From the NCBI GenBank assembly GCA_001970955.1, contig MPUH01000745.1:1-37305 (forward strand): DNA of 37,305 bases, read 5' to 3'. The notes beneath the pieces were generated by a model, which was not told the origin of the DNA, did not search any database, and was given only the letters and a program-made list of their open reading frames with translations. This DNA comes from Stentor coeruleus (Eukaryota; Ciliophora; Heterotrichea; Heterotrichida; Stentoridae). This document shows positions 9,811 through 18,902 of the stretch, piece after piece; position 1 is the first letter of the stretch; each line of letters opens with the position of its first letter. Both the position numbers and the translations under genes were made by a program.

Positions 9811-11124
9811 CTAATAAAACCCAGTCCCATTAGTAAATCTCAAAAGCATATCTTTCACATTAAATGGTTGATCATACTGCAAATAATGTCCAGCTTTAAG
9901 TACTGTAACAAAAGTTAAATTCCCTCCACTTTGAGCATATCCAGCAAGTCCTCCATTGACCATCCACTGAACTTGTGGGGTTGAAACATATTTTGTCCTT
10001 CCATTCCAAATTATCTTTGAAACCATATCCTCAGTCCCAGGATATGATATAACAATATCATCTTGTCCTTGATAAATAATAACACTAATCCCTTGGTTAA
10101 GGACAGTTTGTAATAAGCCTATCGTTGTATTAAACATATCAGAAGTATAAAAGTCTCTAACTGTAGAATTGCATTCAATCCATGGGCTTTGAATAGGAAT
10201 ATTCAACATAGTTTTAGTTGAAGCTGAATTCATATAAGTTATAAGATCAGTAAAATCATAATTTTCATAAAGACGCATATTATAAATGTTTACATTTCCA
10301 GCGAATTGAGTAAAATATCCAAGCATAGTACTCCATGTTGTATATGCTTGGCTAAAGTTACTTTTAGAAATAAAACTTGAAATACTGTTTGTATATTGAC
10401 GAATTATAGATTCTTGATAGTCATCAATAAGTGAAGATGAGATTCCTAAAGTTGGATATTCGACTGCTTGGGTTAAAGGGTCAACCCATGGATTTGCTAA
10501 GCCTAAACCTTTAAGATTTATAATAAAACCGGTATAATTAAGAGCATTTTGTTGGAGTATAGTGTAAGCTAAACCTGGAACCCAATGTCCACCATAAGCA
10601 TCACCAAATATATAAACTGGTCTAGCAAACCAAGTTGGGTATTTACGCCAAAGTTTGGTTAGAAATTGGTATAAATAGTATGAAGTGTCAAGGGTGTTAT
10701 TTTTTTCATCTTTGTAAGAATTAGAGTATGAATACCCTGCACCATATGGGAAGTCAATAGTAAGTATATGAAAGTCTGTAGACCAGGTATAATTTAGTGG
10801 AGTTCTTGAAGCTTGGCCTGTTGGAGTTAGATGTAATGGAGATATATATTGCCAAATCATTGCTCTAGTTCCTGAACACCCTGGCCTGCCACCTAGCCAT
10901 AAAATAAGCGGGGTAGAGTCTGTTGTGATGTTCCCATCAATAGCTTCAAAAAGCCAATAAAACAAAGAAGATTGAGTAAAAGTGTTCATCGTTATAAGCC
11001 CAGCATAGCCTGAAACACCAAAAGATGACCAAGGCCCATCAGCACCCAAACTTTCTTCATCAACTGTAGAATGTTCAGGATTCAAGCTCATGACCCTAAA
11101 AAGCATCAAAGACAAAGCCAACAT
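9811..11124 (-). CDS. Serine carboxypeptidase-like protein (S10), probable pseudoenzyme
   Basis: The first ATG is at 11124, giving 437 residues; the frame stays open upstream to a TTG at 11145, not an expected start. MLALSLMLFRVMS is a signal peptide. The S10 fold is evident throughout (GVSGYAGLI, FYWLFEAIDGNI, DFPYGAGYS, YIFGDAYGGHW, IYQGQDDIV, KAGHYLQYDQP). The nucleophile motif G-E-S-Y is GDAY: catalytic Ser is Ala176. The oxyanion motif GGPGCSG is altered to GRPGCSG (Arg80). Catalytic Asp and His appear present. Both changes predict no peptidase activity, though the signal peptide, several N-x-S/T sites and full length suggest a stable secreted or vacuolar protein. Third in transcription order of a three-gene array. 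TAG stop. Confidence 0.9.
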   Translation of the reverse strand: MLALSLMLFRVMSLNPEHSTVDEESLGADGPWSSFGVSGYAGLITMNTFTQSSLFYWLFEAIDGNITTDSTPLILWLGGRPGCSGTRAMIWQYISPLHLTPTGQASRTPLNYTWSTDFHILTIDFPYGAGYSYSNSYKDEKNNTLDTSYYLYQFLTKLWRKYPTWFARPVYIFGDAYGGHWVPGLAYTILQQNALNYTGFIINLKGLGLANPWVDPLTQAVEYPTLGISSSLIDDYQESIIRQYTNSISSFISKSNFSQAYTTWSTMLGYFTQFAGNVNIYNMRLYENYDFTDLITYMNSASTKTMLNIPIQSPWIECNSTVRDFYTSDMFNTTIGLLQTVLNQGISVIIYQGQDDIVISYPGTEDMVSKIIWNGRTKYVSTPQVQWMVNGGLAGYAQSGGNLTFVTVLKAGHYLQYDQPFNVKDMLLRFTNGTGFY

Positions 11125-11149
11125 TTTTATATAAAAATACTTCAACTTT

Positions 11150-11293
11150 GAGAAACCTATTTTTTATGCTAATAAACTACCTAATACCAACTTGTCCCAT
11201 TGACAAACCTCACTTCAACTTTAAAATCTGGAGAAACCTATTTTTTATGCTAATAAACTACCTAATACCAACTTGTCCCATTGACAAACCTCA
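11150..11293. repeat. Tandem direct duplication covering the 3' end of a carboxypeptidase gene
   Basis: 63-bp identical copies at 11150-11212 and 11231-11293. The right copy contains the last codons and TAG of the middle carboxypeptidase gene; the left copy repeats that tail between the genes. An 11-bp flank (ACTTCAACTTT) precedes the left copy and also follows it, with an 8-bp difference at the right junction. Confidence 0.85.
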
Positions 11294-12560
11294 AGACCAT
11301 ATCTTTAATATTCAATGGCTGATCATGATCAGCATAATGCCCTGCAGCAAAAAGACTTGCGTATGTCAAATTCCCTGCACTTTGAGCATATCCTACTGAA
11401 GTGCTATTAACGTACCAATTAGCTTTTTGCGCACTATTAAACATATTAACCCCATTCCAATTCAACAAAGCAAAAACTGGTTGCATTGAGGTTATTGGGT
11501 TTATAAGATCATCTTGACCATGATATATAAGTACTTTAACCCCTTGAGCAAGGACTGAAGATAAAAGATTTACTGTGCTGTTCATATGATCTGAAGCAAA
11601 AAGTTCATTAACTGTACTATTACAGTTTTCCCAATATATGTTGGTTGTTGCATGGAATAATGATTTTGTTGATGCTGAGTTCATAAATGAGGTTAATGAA
11701 GAGTAACTATAAGGACTAAAGCGTCGAAAATTGAAAATATTTGCCCCACCTGCGAATTCAGAGATCATATTGAGTAAGTAAGATCGATCGGTATTAGCTT
11801 GAGCTAGATTACCATCTTGGATTTCATCTGAGATACGATTTTGATAGAGTTCTACTATAGATTGTTGGTAACCATCTATAAGAGCATTGCTATAAGAGAA
11901 AAGAGAATACACCATTGATTGGGAAAGGGGGTCAATCCAAGGAGAACCAATGCCAATACCTTGGAGATTGTAGTATATTGATGAACCTTGGGAATTCTGA
12001 GCTAGGATTTGAGTTGAAAGAGATGGAATCCAGTGACCAGCATAGCTTTCCCCGAATAAATACACTGATCTGTTGAACCAAGTAGGGTATTTAGCATAAA
12101 GTTTATTTAAAAATTTCAACAAATAAGCTGTGGCTGCTGAGGTTGTATTTTTTTCATCATTTAAACTATTAGCAAAAGAGTACCCGGAGCCATAAGGGAA
12201 ATCAATTGACATTATATGATAATCTGTAGCCCAAGTAAAATTCAATGAAGTTCTTAATGGTTGTCCAGTGCTCGATAAATGTAGTGGAGAAATATTTTGC
12301 CAGATCATTGAAGTTGAACCAGAACAGCCAGGACCACCTTCAAGCCATATAATCATAGGTCGTGAGTCAGTTGTAATATTCCCATCAATAGCTTCGAAAA
12401 GCCAATAAAACATTGATGATCTTGTTAGAACGTTCATTGTAATAAAACCTGAATATCCAGTAACACCAAGATAATTCCAAGTTCCATCTGTATCAGCTAA
12501 GACAGTTTGTGATAAAAAAACACATATCAAATGAGGTAACAAATAATGCAGGACATACAT
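11262..12560 (-). CDS. Serine carboxypeptidase (S10), intact active site
   Basis: 432 residues with a signal peptide ending near LADTDG. Catalytic triad is intact: Ser172 in GESYAGHW, Asp in YHGQDDLIN (second Asp) and His in FAAGHYADHDQP. The oxyanion segment WLEGGPGCSG is canonical. S10 enzymes remove C-terminal residues at acid pH in lysosomes or digestive vacuoles, a natural role in a phagotrophic ciliate. Several N-glycosylation sites, including the C-terminal VNGTSWY. Same strand as both neighbours, with similarity along the whole length, so the three arose by tandem duplication. TAG stop. Confidence 0.92.
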   Translation of the reverse strand: MYVLHYLLPHLICVFLSQTVLADTDGTWNYLGVTGYSGFITMNVLTRSSMFYWLFEAIDGNITTDSRPMIIWLEGGPGCSGSTSMIWQNISPLHLSSTGQPLRTSLNFTWATDYHIMSIDFPYGSGYSFANSLNDEKNTTSAATAYLLKFLNKLYAKYPTWFNRSVYLFGESYAGHWIPSLSTQILAQNSQGSSIYYNLQGIGIGSPWIDPLSQSMVYSLFSYSNALIDGYQQSIVELYQNRISDEIQDGNLAQANTDRSYLLNMISEFAGGANIFNFRRFSPYSYSSLTSFMNSASTKSLFHATTNIYWENCNSTVNELFASDHMNSTVNLLSSVLAQGVKVLIYHGQDDLINPITSMQPVFALLNWNGVNMFNSAQKANWYVNSTSVGYAQSAGNLTYASLFAAGHYADHDQPLNIKDMVLRFVNGTSWY

Positions 12561-12853
12561 AATTTATAATATAAAAAAGATTTTTCCCTATAATTTTTAG
12601 GTTAATCGATGAATTTTTCTTTAGTACTTAAACACCTCAAAGAAAAAAAACTATTATTCAATAAACTACCGAAATCCAGAATTTACTTGAAAATAAATCT
12701 CTTAAAACGAGATATTCCTATCAATCCCTATACTTCATATTATTCAGAATTCTTCAACAATAGCAGATTTATACATATTTTTACTATAAACATATACATT
12801 TTTTCTAATAAAAATCATCCCAAGCCTTCTTTAAACTTTGCTAAATTATCTAC

Positions 12854-14170
12854 TTAATCCCATCCTGTGCCATTAATATACCTCTCGACCATATTCTTCA
12901 CATTAATTGGTTGGTCATAAGGACCCATATGTCCTGAGGCAAGGACAAGGACAAAAGTTAAGTTATTATAGCTCTGAGCATATCCAGCCATATTCCCATT
13001 AACTGTCCAATTCAACTTCGGTGCTTGCTCGAAATCTTGAGCTCCAGGCCAGTCAATATTCGCCATCATATTCTCAATTCCTGGGCTATTAACAATCAAA
13101 TCATCTTGTCCATTATAAATCATAACCGTAACTCCTTGAGATAATATATAAGGGAAATATATAATCGAACTATTCATAATATCAGCCTTATAATAATCAT
13201 AAATTGAATCATTACAAGATACCCAACTTTGTTGAACATTCACATGAAGCATTTCTTTAGTTGAGTTGCTATTCATAAAAGCTGTTAAAACATCTTCATT
13301 ATAATTTCCATATTCTCTAACATTGTATACATTAACTCCTCCTGAAAAACCCACTATAGCATCATATGAGTTTTCCCAATTACGTTCAGCTTGTAATGGT
13401 TGATTATTATCAAGTTCTGTTATAACAAGGCTTTGATAATGATTAACAACATTCATTTCGTAATTGTTTATTAAAGAAGCACTTAAAGCATATTGAGCAT
13501 AGGTTTGAGTTTGTGTTGGGGCATCGACCCAAGGATCTCCAATACCAATGCCTTTAAGAGGAACTTGGAATCCTGTAAGATTTAAAGCATTTTGTTGAAG
13601 AATATTCCAAGCTAAACCAGGAACCCAATGACCTCCATAGCTTTCTCCGAATATATAAAAAGGTCTATTGAACCATTCTGGATATTTGCTTCCAAGTGTC
13701 CTTAAGAATTTATATAAGTAATAAGTGGCAGCTTGAGTTGTATTACGTTCATCTGAAGCTTTAAAAGCAACAGAATATCCAGCGCCATAAGGGAAATCAA
13801 CTGACATGATATGATAGTTTGTGCTCCAGGTATGATTTAAAGGTGTTCTTATAGGCTGAGTGTTCTGATTTACAGTAATTGGAGATATAGCTTCCCAAAG
13901 CATACCAAAAGACCCTGAGCATCCAGGACCACCTTGAAGCCATAGTATAAGTGGCAGGTTATCAGATGTTATGTTCCCATCAATAGCTTCGAAAAGCCAA
14001 TAAAACAATGATGACCCAGTAAGGGAATTCATAGAAATATACCCAGCGTACCCTGTCACGCCTAGATAACTCCAAGGACCGTCTGTATCTCCAAGGATTT
14101 CTTTTTGCTCAAATGCCGGACTTGCTAGAGCTACACAGATAAGCCCTACTAAGAAAGTTTTCGACACCAT
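12854..14170 (-). CDS. Serine carboxypeptidase (S10), intact active site
   Basis: 438 residues, signal peptide MVSKTFLVGLICVALAS. Ser177 in FGESYGGHW, Asp357 in YNGQDDLIV and His414 in LASGHMGPYDQP complete the triad; WLQGGPGCSG is canonical. An Asn-Gly-Thr glycosylation site near the end (INGTGWD) is shared with both paralogues. First in transcription order of the array, 293 bp upstream of the middle gene. Expected to be a secreted or vacuolar exopeptidase. TAA stop. Confidence 0.92.
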   Translation of the reverse strand: MVSKTFLVGLICVALASPAFEQKEILGDTDGPWSYLGVTGYAGYISMNSLTGSSLFYWLFEAIDGNITSDNLPLILWLQGGPGCSGSFGMLWEAISPITVNQNTQPIRTPLNHTWSTNYHIMSVDFPYGAGYSVAFKASDERNTTQAATYYLYKFLRTLGSKYPEWFNRPFYIFGESYGGHWVPGLAWNILQQNALNLTGFQVPLKGIGIGDPWVDAPTQTQTYAQYALSASLINNYEMNVVNHYQSLVITELDNNQPLQAERNWENSYDAIVGFSGGVNVYNVREYGNYNEDVLTAFMNSNSTKEMLHVNVQQSWVSCNDSIYDYYKADIMNSSIIYFPYILSQGVTVMIYNGQDDLIVNSPGIENMMANIDWPGAQDFEQAPKLNWTVNGNMAGYAQSYNNLTFVLVLASGHMGPYDQPINVKNMVERYINGTGWD

Positions 14171-14559
14171 TTTTTCAACAATATCAGTTTGAGTTAGAAA
14201 AAGATTAAGGCTGATTAGGGTTTAGGATAATTATATGGTGTATTAGATTTAGATTATTATTACAAATATATGAGGAAATTTTATGAGGTTAGAAGATTTA
14301 GATTATTATTACAAATATATGAGGAAATTTTATGAGGTTAGAAGATTATAGAGTATGATAATTTGGATTTTGTATAGTGAAAGTGATATTGTTTGATTAG
14401 TTTTGTCAAGAATATTAGAAAATATAGTAAAATGATAATTTTATTATATAAAAAAAACATGTAAAAGTTACTTTAGATAATAAATTTTCTGAAGATTTTC
14501 ATATTGCAAACTTCAATATTTTAGCCCAATATCCAACACATTAATCCCAAAAATTCATT
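14171..14559. other. Flank upstream of carboxypeptidase array, no gene seen
   Basis: Contains a 49-bp tandem duplication and AT-rich sequence between the array and the 3' end of the MFS gene. No open frame of interest. Confidence 0.5.
14245..14342. repeat. 49-bp tandem direct duplication
   Basis: Copies at 14245-14293 and 14294-14342 appear identical and are directly adjacent, in the upstream flank of the first carboxypeptidase gene. Confidence 0.85.
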
Positions 14560-15919
14560 CTAATTAATACCTCCTAAAAAATATTTATTTTGATTTTTCC
14601 AAGGGTTTTCTTCAACAAAGACGAAATACACAATAAAAATGCTCGCCAAAGTCAGCCCAGCCATAACCAAAAACATAGCCAAATAGCCAAAATACTCAAT
14701 AACAAACAGCTGAATCACAAACCCAGAAATCGCTGATAAAGCTACTGAATAATAATAAACTCCAAAAATTTTAGTCCCAGTCCTATATATCCTTTTACAT
14801 CTTACCAAAACATTTCACAATAACTGAAGGGAATAAAGTAGCCAAGCCACCTTCACAAGCATAAATCCCACAAATCCACAAAAGAAAAACAATTTTGAAC
14901 TGAGAAACAAAATATAAACTACCTAAAAAGCATAATTGAAACATCAAAAGTATCGAAATAATAACTTTAAACGAAGATTTATCCATTAGTTGAGCCCAAA
15001 CATATCTAAAACTCCCATTAAATACTGATCCTAAAGCTCCAGTCAAAGCTAAAAAGTCATCATCATTTATTTCTGAAGATCCATAAGACTTATATGCTGA
15101 AGCCACATATAATCCAGGCATATTAGATATAAATCCTAATAGGAAAAGTATGGAAAAAGTTTTAGTTTTTAGACCTGATTTTAAAGATGGGCATTCATCT
15201 ATAGTTGATTCTTGTAAATCATTTTGTCCTTTAGGTTTTATAATTTTTCCTAATAATAGTATTCCTATAAGACTTATAATAAAATAACATAGGGCTAGGA
15301 TTCGAAGGGTATTTGGAAGCCTACTTGACACATCGTCTGAGAAATATTTTGTCCCATTATGTTTGTGTGAAGGTTTTTTATTGTCTGGGTTGATTATATG
15401 TGTTGAAATTAGGTTGAAAACTGTTGTACCAAAGCCGAAACCTGAGATGATTATACCACTTATTCGGCCTTTATGGTTAGGAAAGTGACTCCAACTTATC
15501 ATTAAGGGTGTTGTATACTGTATTTATATTACGCTTAAGCCACACCCGAATCCATACATTATCCCAAATACTAAAATTACAATAATAGGGTCTGTCAAAA
15601 AAGATGTTATGAACACACTAAGAATAACAAGACTATTGCCGATGCATACAGTACTGATTATATGTTACAGATATTGGTTAAATTTTGTAGTAAACATAGT
15701 GCCTATTAAAGTTGAACTTGTTGCTATAGCAATTTGGAGAGGAAACAATATGTTAAGTTCTTGAAGAGTTATTGAAGAGCCTTTTTCACGTAAATAAGAG
15801 GCTATATAAATTGAAAGGTTACTAGTTGTATAGGTTGTACCGATAACAAAATGTATTAGGAATGCTCCAATTAATGAAATAACTTTCCTGCCGAAATCAG
15901 TCTTTGAATAAAACCCCAT
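14560..15919 (-). CDS. Major facilitator superfamily transporter (OxlT/monocarboxylate-like), four exons
   Basis: Four exons: 15919-15669, 15653-15533, 15517-14799 and 14782-14560, giving 1314 coding bases, 437 residues and TAG stop. The three introns are GTAACATATAATCAG (15 nt), GTAATATAAATACAG (15 nt) and GTAAAAGGATATATAG (16 nt). Each contains or creates an in-frame stop if retained, and splicing yields one continuous membrane protein. About 12 hydrophobic helices are visible (for example IGAFLIHFVIG, LVILSVFIT, GIIISGFGFGTTVF, ILLLGKII, LFLLGFISNM). The halves are joined by a charged segment near KPKGQNDLQE. The layout resembles the oxalate/formate or monocarboxylate branch of MFS; the substrate cannot be told. 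It is the most intron-rich gene in the window. Confidence 0.85.
14783..14798 (-). other. 16-nt intron 3 of MFS gene
   Basis: GTAAAAGGATATATAG. Removing it joins FGKM to TGTKIFGVYYY in frame. A 15-nt alternative is not available here. Confidence 0.85.
15518..15532 (-). other. 15-nt intron 2 of MFS gene
   Basis: GTAATATAAATACAG. Contains an in-frame TAA if retained; removal joins GCGLS to YTTPLMISW. Confidence 0.92.
15654..15668 (-). other. 15-nt intron 1 of MFS gene
   Basis: GTAACATATAATCAG. The upstream frame stops at TAA inside it; removal joins TKFNQY to LTVCIGNSL. Confidence 0.92.
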
Positions 15920-16324
15920 TTATAGTTAATTCACATTAATTTTATATAAGGAAGGTATGTTTTTCCTTAAAAAATTCAAGTGTTATCATTTATTTAGAGT
16001 TTTGAATATTTTATTATAGGTTTGTTTCCAAAAAATTGTTGATTTAAATTAGATTAAAGAATAGCTTTGCTTAATAATAAATTTCATTTGATTACTTTTT
16101 AAAAGTAGTCAATATCTTTGTGAGTAAAATTAGAGCATGTCATTGTGCAAAGGGTTTTTATTTGTTATAAAATTTACATTGGTTTATCAGTGTGGGATAT
16201 AAGTAAAATATGATTATATTTTTAATTCATCAACTTGAATTCTTCATTTCAGCATAAAGAAGGAGTTTTTCATGCAAAAGATTGATTTTTTTGATAAGAT
16301 GAGTCTAAAAATATAAATAATAAA
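15920..16324. other. Intergenic stretch, no gene seen
   Basis: AT-rich sequence upstream of the MFS gene and downstream of the acidic orphan gene. No open frame or RNA gene recognised. Confidence 0.5.
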
Positions 16325-16774
16325 CTATTCATTATCTTCTTCAAAGCTCACTGATTCATCACTTTTCAAGTCATTCTGGTCATCTTTTAATATTTCATTA
16401 TCTTCAGGAATTGCAGTCCCTTGAGGCATTGTATACAACGATGTGTCCTTAAGAAAAACTTGTCTCAAATGTTTTTTCCATCCATCAATAATTTCCCCAA
16501 GCTTGTTAAAACTATTAATAAAATCCTGATCTTCAGATAATGTCCCAGCCCATAAATGCATGACTTCATCTAGATTCATTTCTTTATCAAGCCACTTTAT
16601 ACAAAGTTCTCTAACAAGTGTATCAGATTTTTTTTTCCACATTTCAAGAGCAGATTTATTAATCTGATTATCTTCATCTAATAGTTCGCTTTCATTTGGC
16701 ACAGAAAATTCAGGTTGATAAAGTTTTTGAACTAGTTCTCCAAGTAAGCTCACTGCTTGATCTCTTTGAATCAT
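16325..16774 (-). CDS. Small acidic protein of unknown function
   Basis: 149 residues, ATG at 16774, TAG stop. I do not recognise the family. Residues 1-110 look like a folded helical domain with conserved-looking Trp and Leu (LGELVQKLY, MWKKKSDTLVRELCIKWLD, LWAGTLSEDQDF, IIDGWKKHLRQVFL). Residues 120-149 are an Asp/Glu-rich tail. No signal peptide, membrane segment or metal-binding pattern. The G-rich plus strand immediately upstream (C-rich in sense) matches other promoter flanks here, supporting a real gene. Confidence 0.65.
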   Translation of the reverse strand: MIQRDQAVSLLGELVQKLYQPEFSVPNESELLDEDNQINKSALEMWKKKSDTLVRELCIKWLDKEMNLDEVMHLWAGTLSEDQDFINSFNKLGEIIDGWKKHLRQVFLKDTSLYTMPQGTAIPEDNEILKDDQNDLKSDESVSFEEDNE

Positions 16775-18191
16775 TTAGACTTAGGATATTTTTACATTTT
16801 TGGTATTGGAAATGGATTTTCAAAAGCGATTTAGATTATTTTTGGATATGAAAATTTGAGTTTTGCTAGGATTTTAGGTATTTTTGATGGAAATAAATAG
16901 ATAATAGGATTGAAGATAATAAAATTGATAGGTAAGGTATGATATTTTTTGTGTCTTTGATATAAAAGTTTTTGGTTATATAAAGATAGGATTTATATGT
17001 TAACGTTATGATCAAATGTTTTGGTATGATGATTTGATAAGCCGATATATATACTATTATATATACTAAGACTTATATAAAAAATATTTTAGGAAACGAT
17101 TTGAAATTGCATTAAGGAGATATTTTTCGAACCTAAACCTTAAACACCCATTTCACATCATCAGTATAATAATTTATATTGGGATTACATTCATTAGATT
17201 GTGATAATGTGATAATAAGCTAATTTCGACATTTTCTATATCTTCAACAACCATGGCCGAGTCCTATACAACGAAACCTGTTTAAATTTTATGTAAATCC
17301 AAGCTTAAACCCTTATCTAAAAATAATAAAACTCATCATATTAGCTAAAATCTCATCAAAAATTATATATAAAATAATATTTCTATAAAGCCCAAAAGAG
17401 TATTGACAATGAAATCCTAACAAGGTTAGCAAAAAATTCCATAAGCCTTTTATTACTCTACAAATTCATGGCTTTATTATTATGTGAAAGTTTTCTATAT
17501 AGTTTATATAAACTTTCTGAATAAAAATTTTAATATAGCAATAGCCAAAGGTTAAAACCTGTAGTTTGTATAAAGGACTTGAAGGTTGTGAAAAGAAATT
17601 TTATGATAAGTTTTCCTTATATTTTAGATAATTTTGTTTAGACAATGAAAATTATAAGCAAAATGTTTATAAAAGGGTTTTTCTCGCGGATATATACATA
17701 TAAAAGGGCATATATACATATAAACTCTATAAAAATCCAAAATCTCCTAATCCTTCTTAATTTTTCTATTCAAACCATCAAAAATTTTCGTCTTACTTCT
17801 GCCATCTTGTATTCCAATATGATTTTATATACAATAAAAATGCCAAACGTCTATCTCAGTCTCTAACTTTTATGCCTTTCCCCGACTTTACGACTATTTC
17901 ACATGTTTAAAGGCATAAAAATATTCCGAGGTTTGAGGTAAACTAAAATACCCTCAAAAATTTTTATCGATTTTTTTTTGCTTATATCACCAAATTACCC
18001 TTATCAATCTTTACCTAAGCATTTTGTATTTGCATAAACCTCGAAATCTCGAAATCTACAAAAAATGCCCATATCAAGAAAACAGGGCTAAAATTTTTCC
18101 CATATACTTTCCTAATGATATATTCGTTTTTTACCATAGGGCTTATACAACATTTCTAAGGTTTTCTGTAATTATTTCAAATATATAATAA
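16775..18191. other. 1.4-kb stretch without a convincing gene
   Basis: The first 300 bp are G/T-rich upstream flank of the minus-strand gene; the remainder is AT-rich. A 73-codon frame at 17645-17866 is Ile/Asn/Tyr-rich and looks random. A hairpin lies at 17868-17920, and CGAGGTTT near 17926 is inverted as AAACCTCG near 18037. No tRNA or known RNA gene recognised. Confidence 0.5.
17868..17920. repeat. Perfect 12-bp inverted repeat, 29-nt loop
   Basis: TTTTATGCCTTT at 17868-17879 is the exact complement of AAAGGCATAAAA at 17909-17920. It could form a hairpin in RNA from either strand. Position is about 270 bp upstream of the orphan gene at 18192. No T-run or known terminator context beyond this. 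Confidence 0.7.
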
Positions 18192-18902
18192 ATGGAACAA
18201 AATTATCCAATGGCCACTGACAAACCTACAGTGAAGCAAGTACAGAGAAACGACTCAAAGGTCTTAGCACAATTCGATACCAAACGGAAGTCTTCCCCAC
18301 AAGCTCCTAAGAAAGAATATGTGCGCTGTAAACTTATTAGAGGACACAAGCGGGCTGTTCGTCAAATCCTATCGAATCTAATTCCTAAAACCACCATACA
18401 CAAATTTAATGCTACTGATATAAAAGCACACAGCCTCTGGCTATTAATACAACAAATAGTTAGCAGGAATCTTTCAACTTTTCAAGGCTTAAGCAAAACG
18501 GAGTCTGGACCGATTACAGATGGCCGTGCCAAAAGGACTAATGAATCAATGAAAAAGTGCGAAAAAAGTTTTAATGCAGCTTTTTGTAGGGCATACTTTG
18601 CAAATAATGATGTTCGGGAGTCCTTTTGTCATTATTTGAACTTGATTTTTGTGGAATTCGACCCTGTTATCCTGTCTCAAAAATTTGAATTCTCTTGTTG
18701 TAGGAATCAAAAGCACACAGTTGATTGCCTTCAAAAGTGGAGTGACCTACAAAGATACCTTAAAACTGATATGCTAAAAGAATTAGACTGCGAACCTTTT
18801 GAAATTAGCAGCGACTATGTAACGCTTCCAGATTTCAACACATTCTCGAATTTCGAAATCCTGGATTTCGCTGATTCGGACAATCTTATTCTCACACATT
18901 AG
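18192..18902 (+). CDS. Unrecognised protein, basic N-terminus
   Basis: 236 residues, ATG at 18192, TAG stop, no intron needed. I do not recognise the family. Residues 1-45 are basic and polar; residues 46-65 (KLIRGHKRAVRQIL) are strongly basic. The middle has several Cys (KKCEKSFNAAFCRAYF, SFCHYL, FSCCRN, VDCLQKW) without regular zinc spacing. The C-terminal 35 residues are acidic and aromatic (LPDFNTFSNFEILDFADSDN), the look of an acidic activation or interaction motif. Codon use is less AT-biased than in neighbouring genes. No signal peptide or membrane helix, so probably cytosolic or nuclear. Confidence 0.75.
   Translation: MEQNYPMATDKPTVKQVQRNDSKVLAQFDTKRKSSPQAPKKEYVRCKLIRGHKRAVRQILSNLIPKTTIHKFNATDIKAHSLWLLIQQIVSRNLSTFQGLSKTESGPITDGRAKRTNESMKKCEKSFNAAFCRAYFANNDVRESFCHYLNLIFVEFDPVILSQKFEFSCCRNQKHTVDCLQKWSDLQRYLKTDMLKELDCEPFEISSDYVTLPDFNTFSNFEILDFADSDNLILTH

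Noticed and set aside
11125..11145. Upstream extension of the first carboxypeptidase frame to a TTG
   Set aside because: Non-ATG starts are not expected here, and the ATG at 11124 begins a proper signal peptide.
12609..12857. 82-codon plus-strand frame between two carboxypeptidase genes
   Set aside because: Composition looks random (Ile, Asn, Lys, Phe), it runs over the stop of the neighbouring gene, and nothing recognisable is encoded.
14799..15502. MFS gene as three separate short genes or a frameshifted pseudogene
   Set aside because: Removing two 15-nt and one 16-nt GT-AG introns gives one continuous transporter.
17645..17866. 73-codon frame in the 1.4-kb gap
   Set aside because: Ile/Asn/Tyr/Leu low-complexity expected from AT-rich DNA; includes a short local duplication; no motif.
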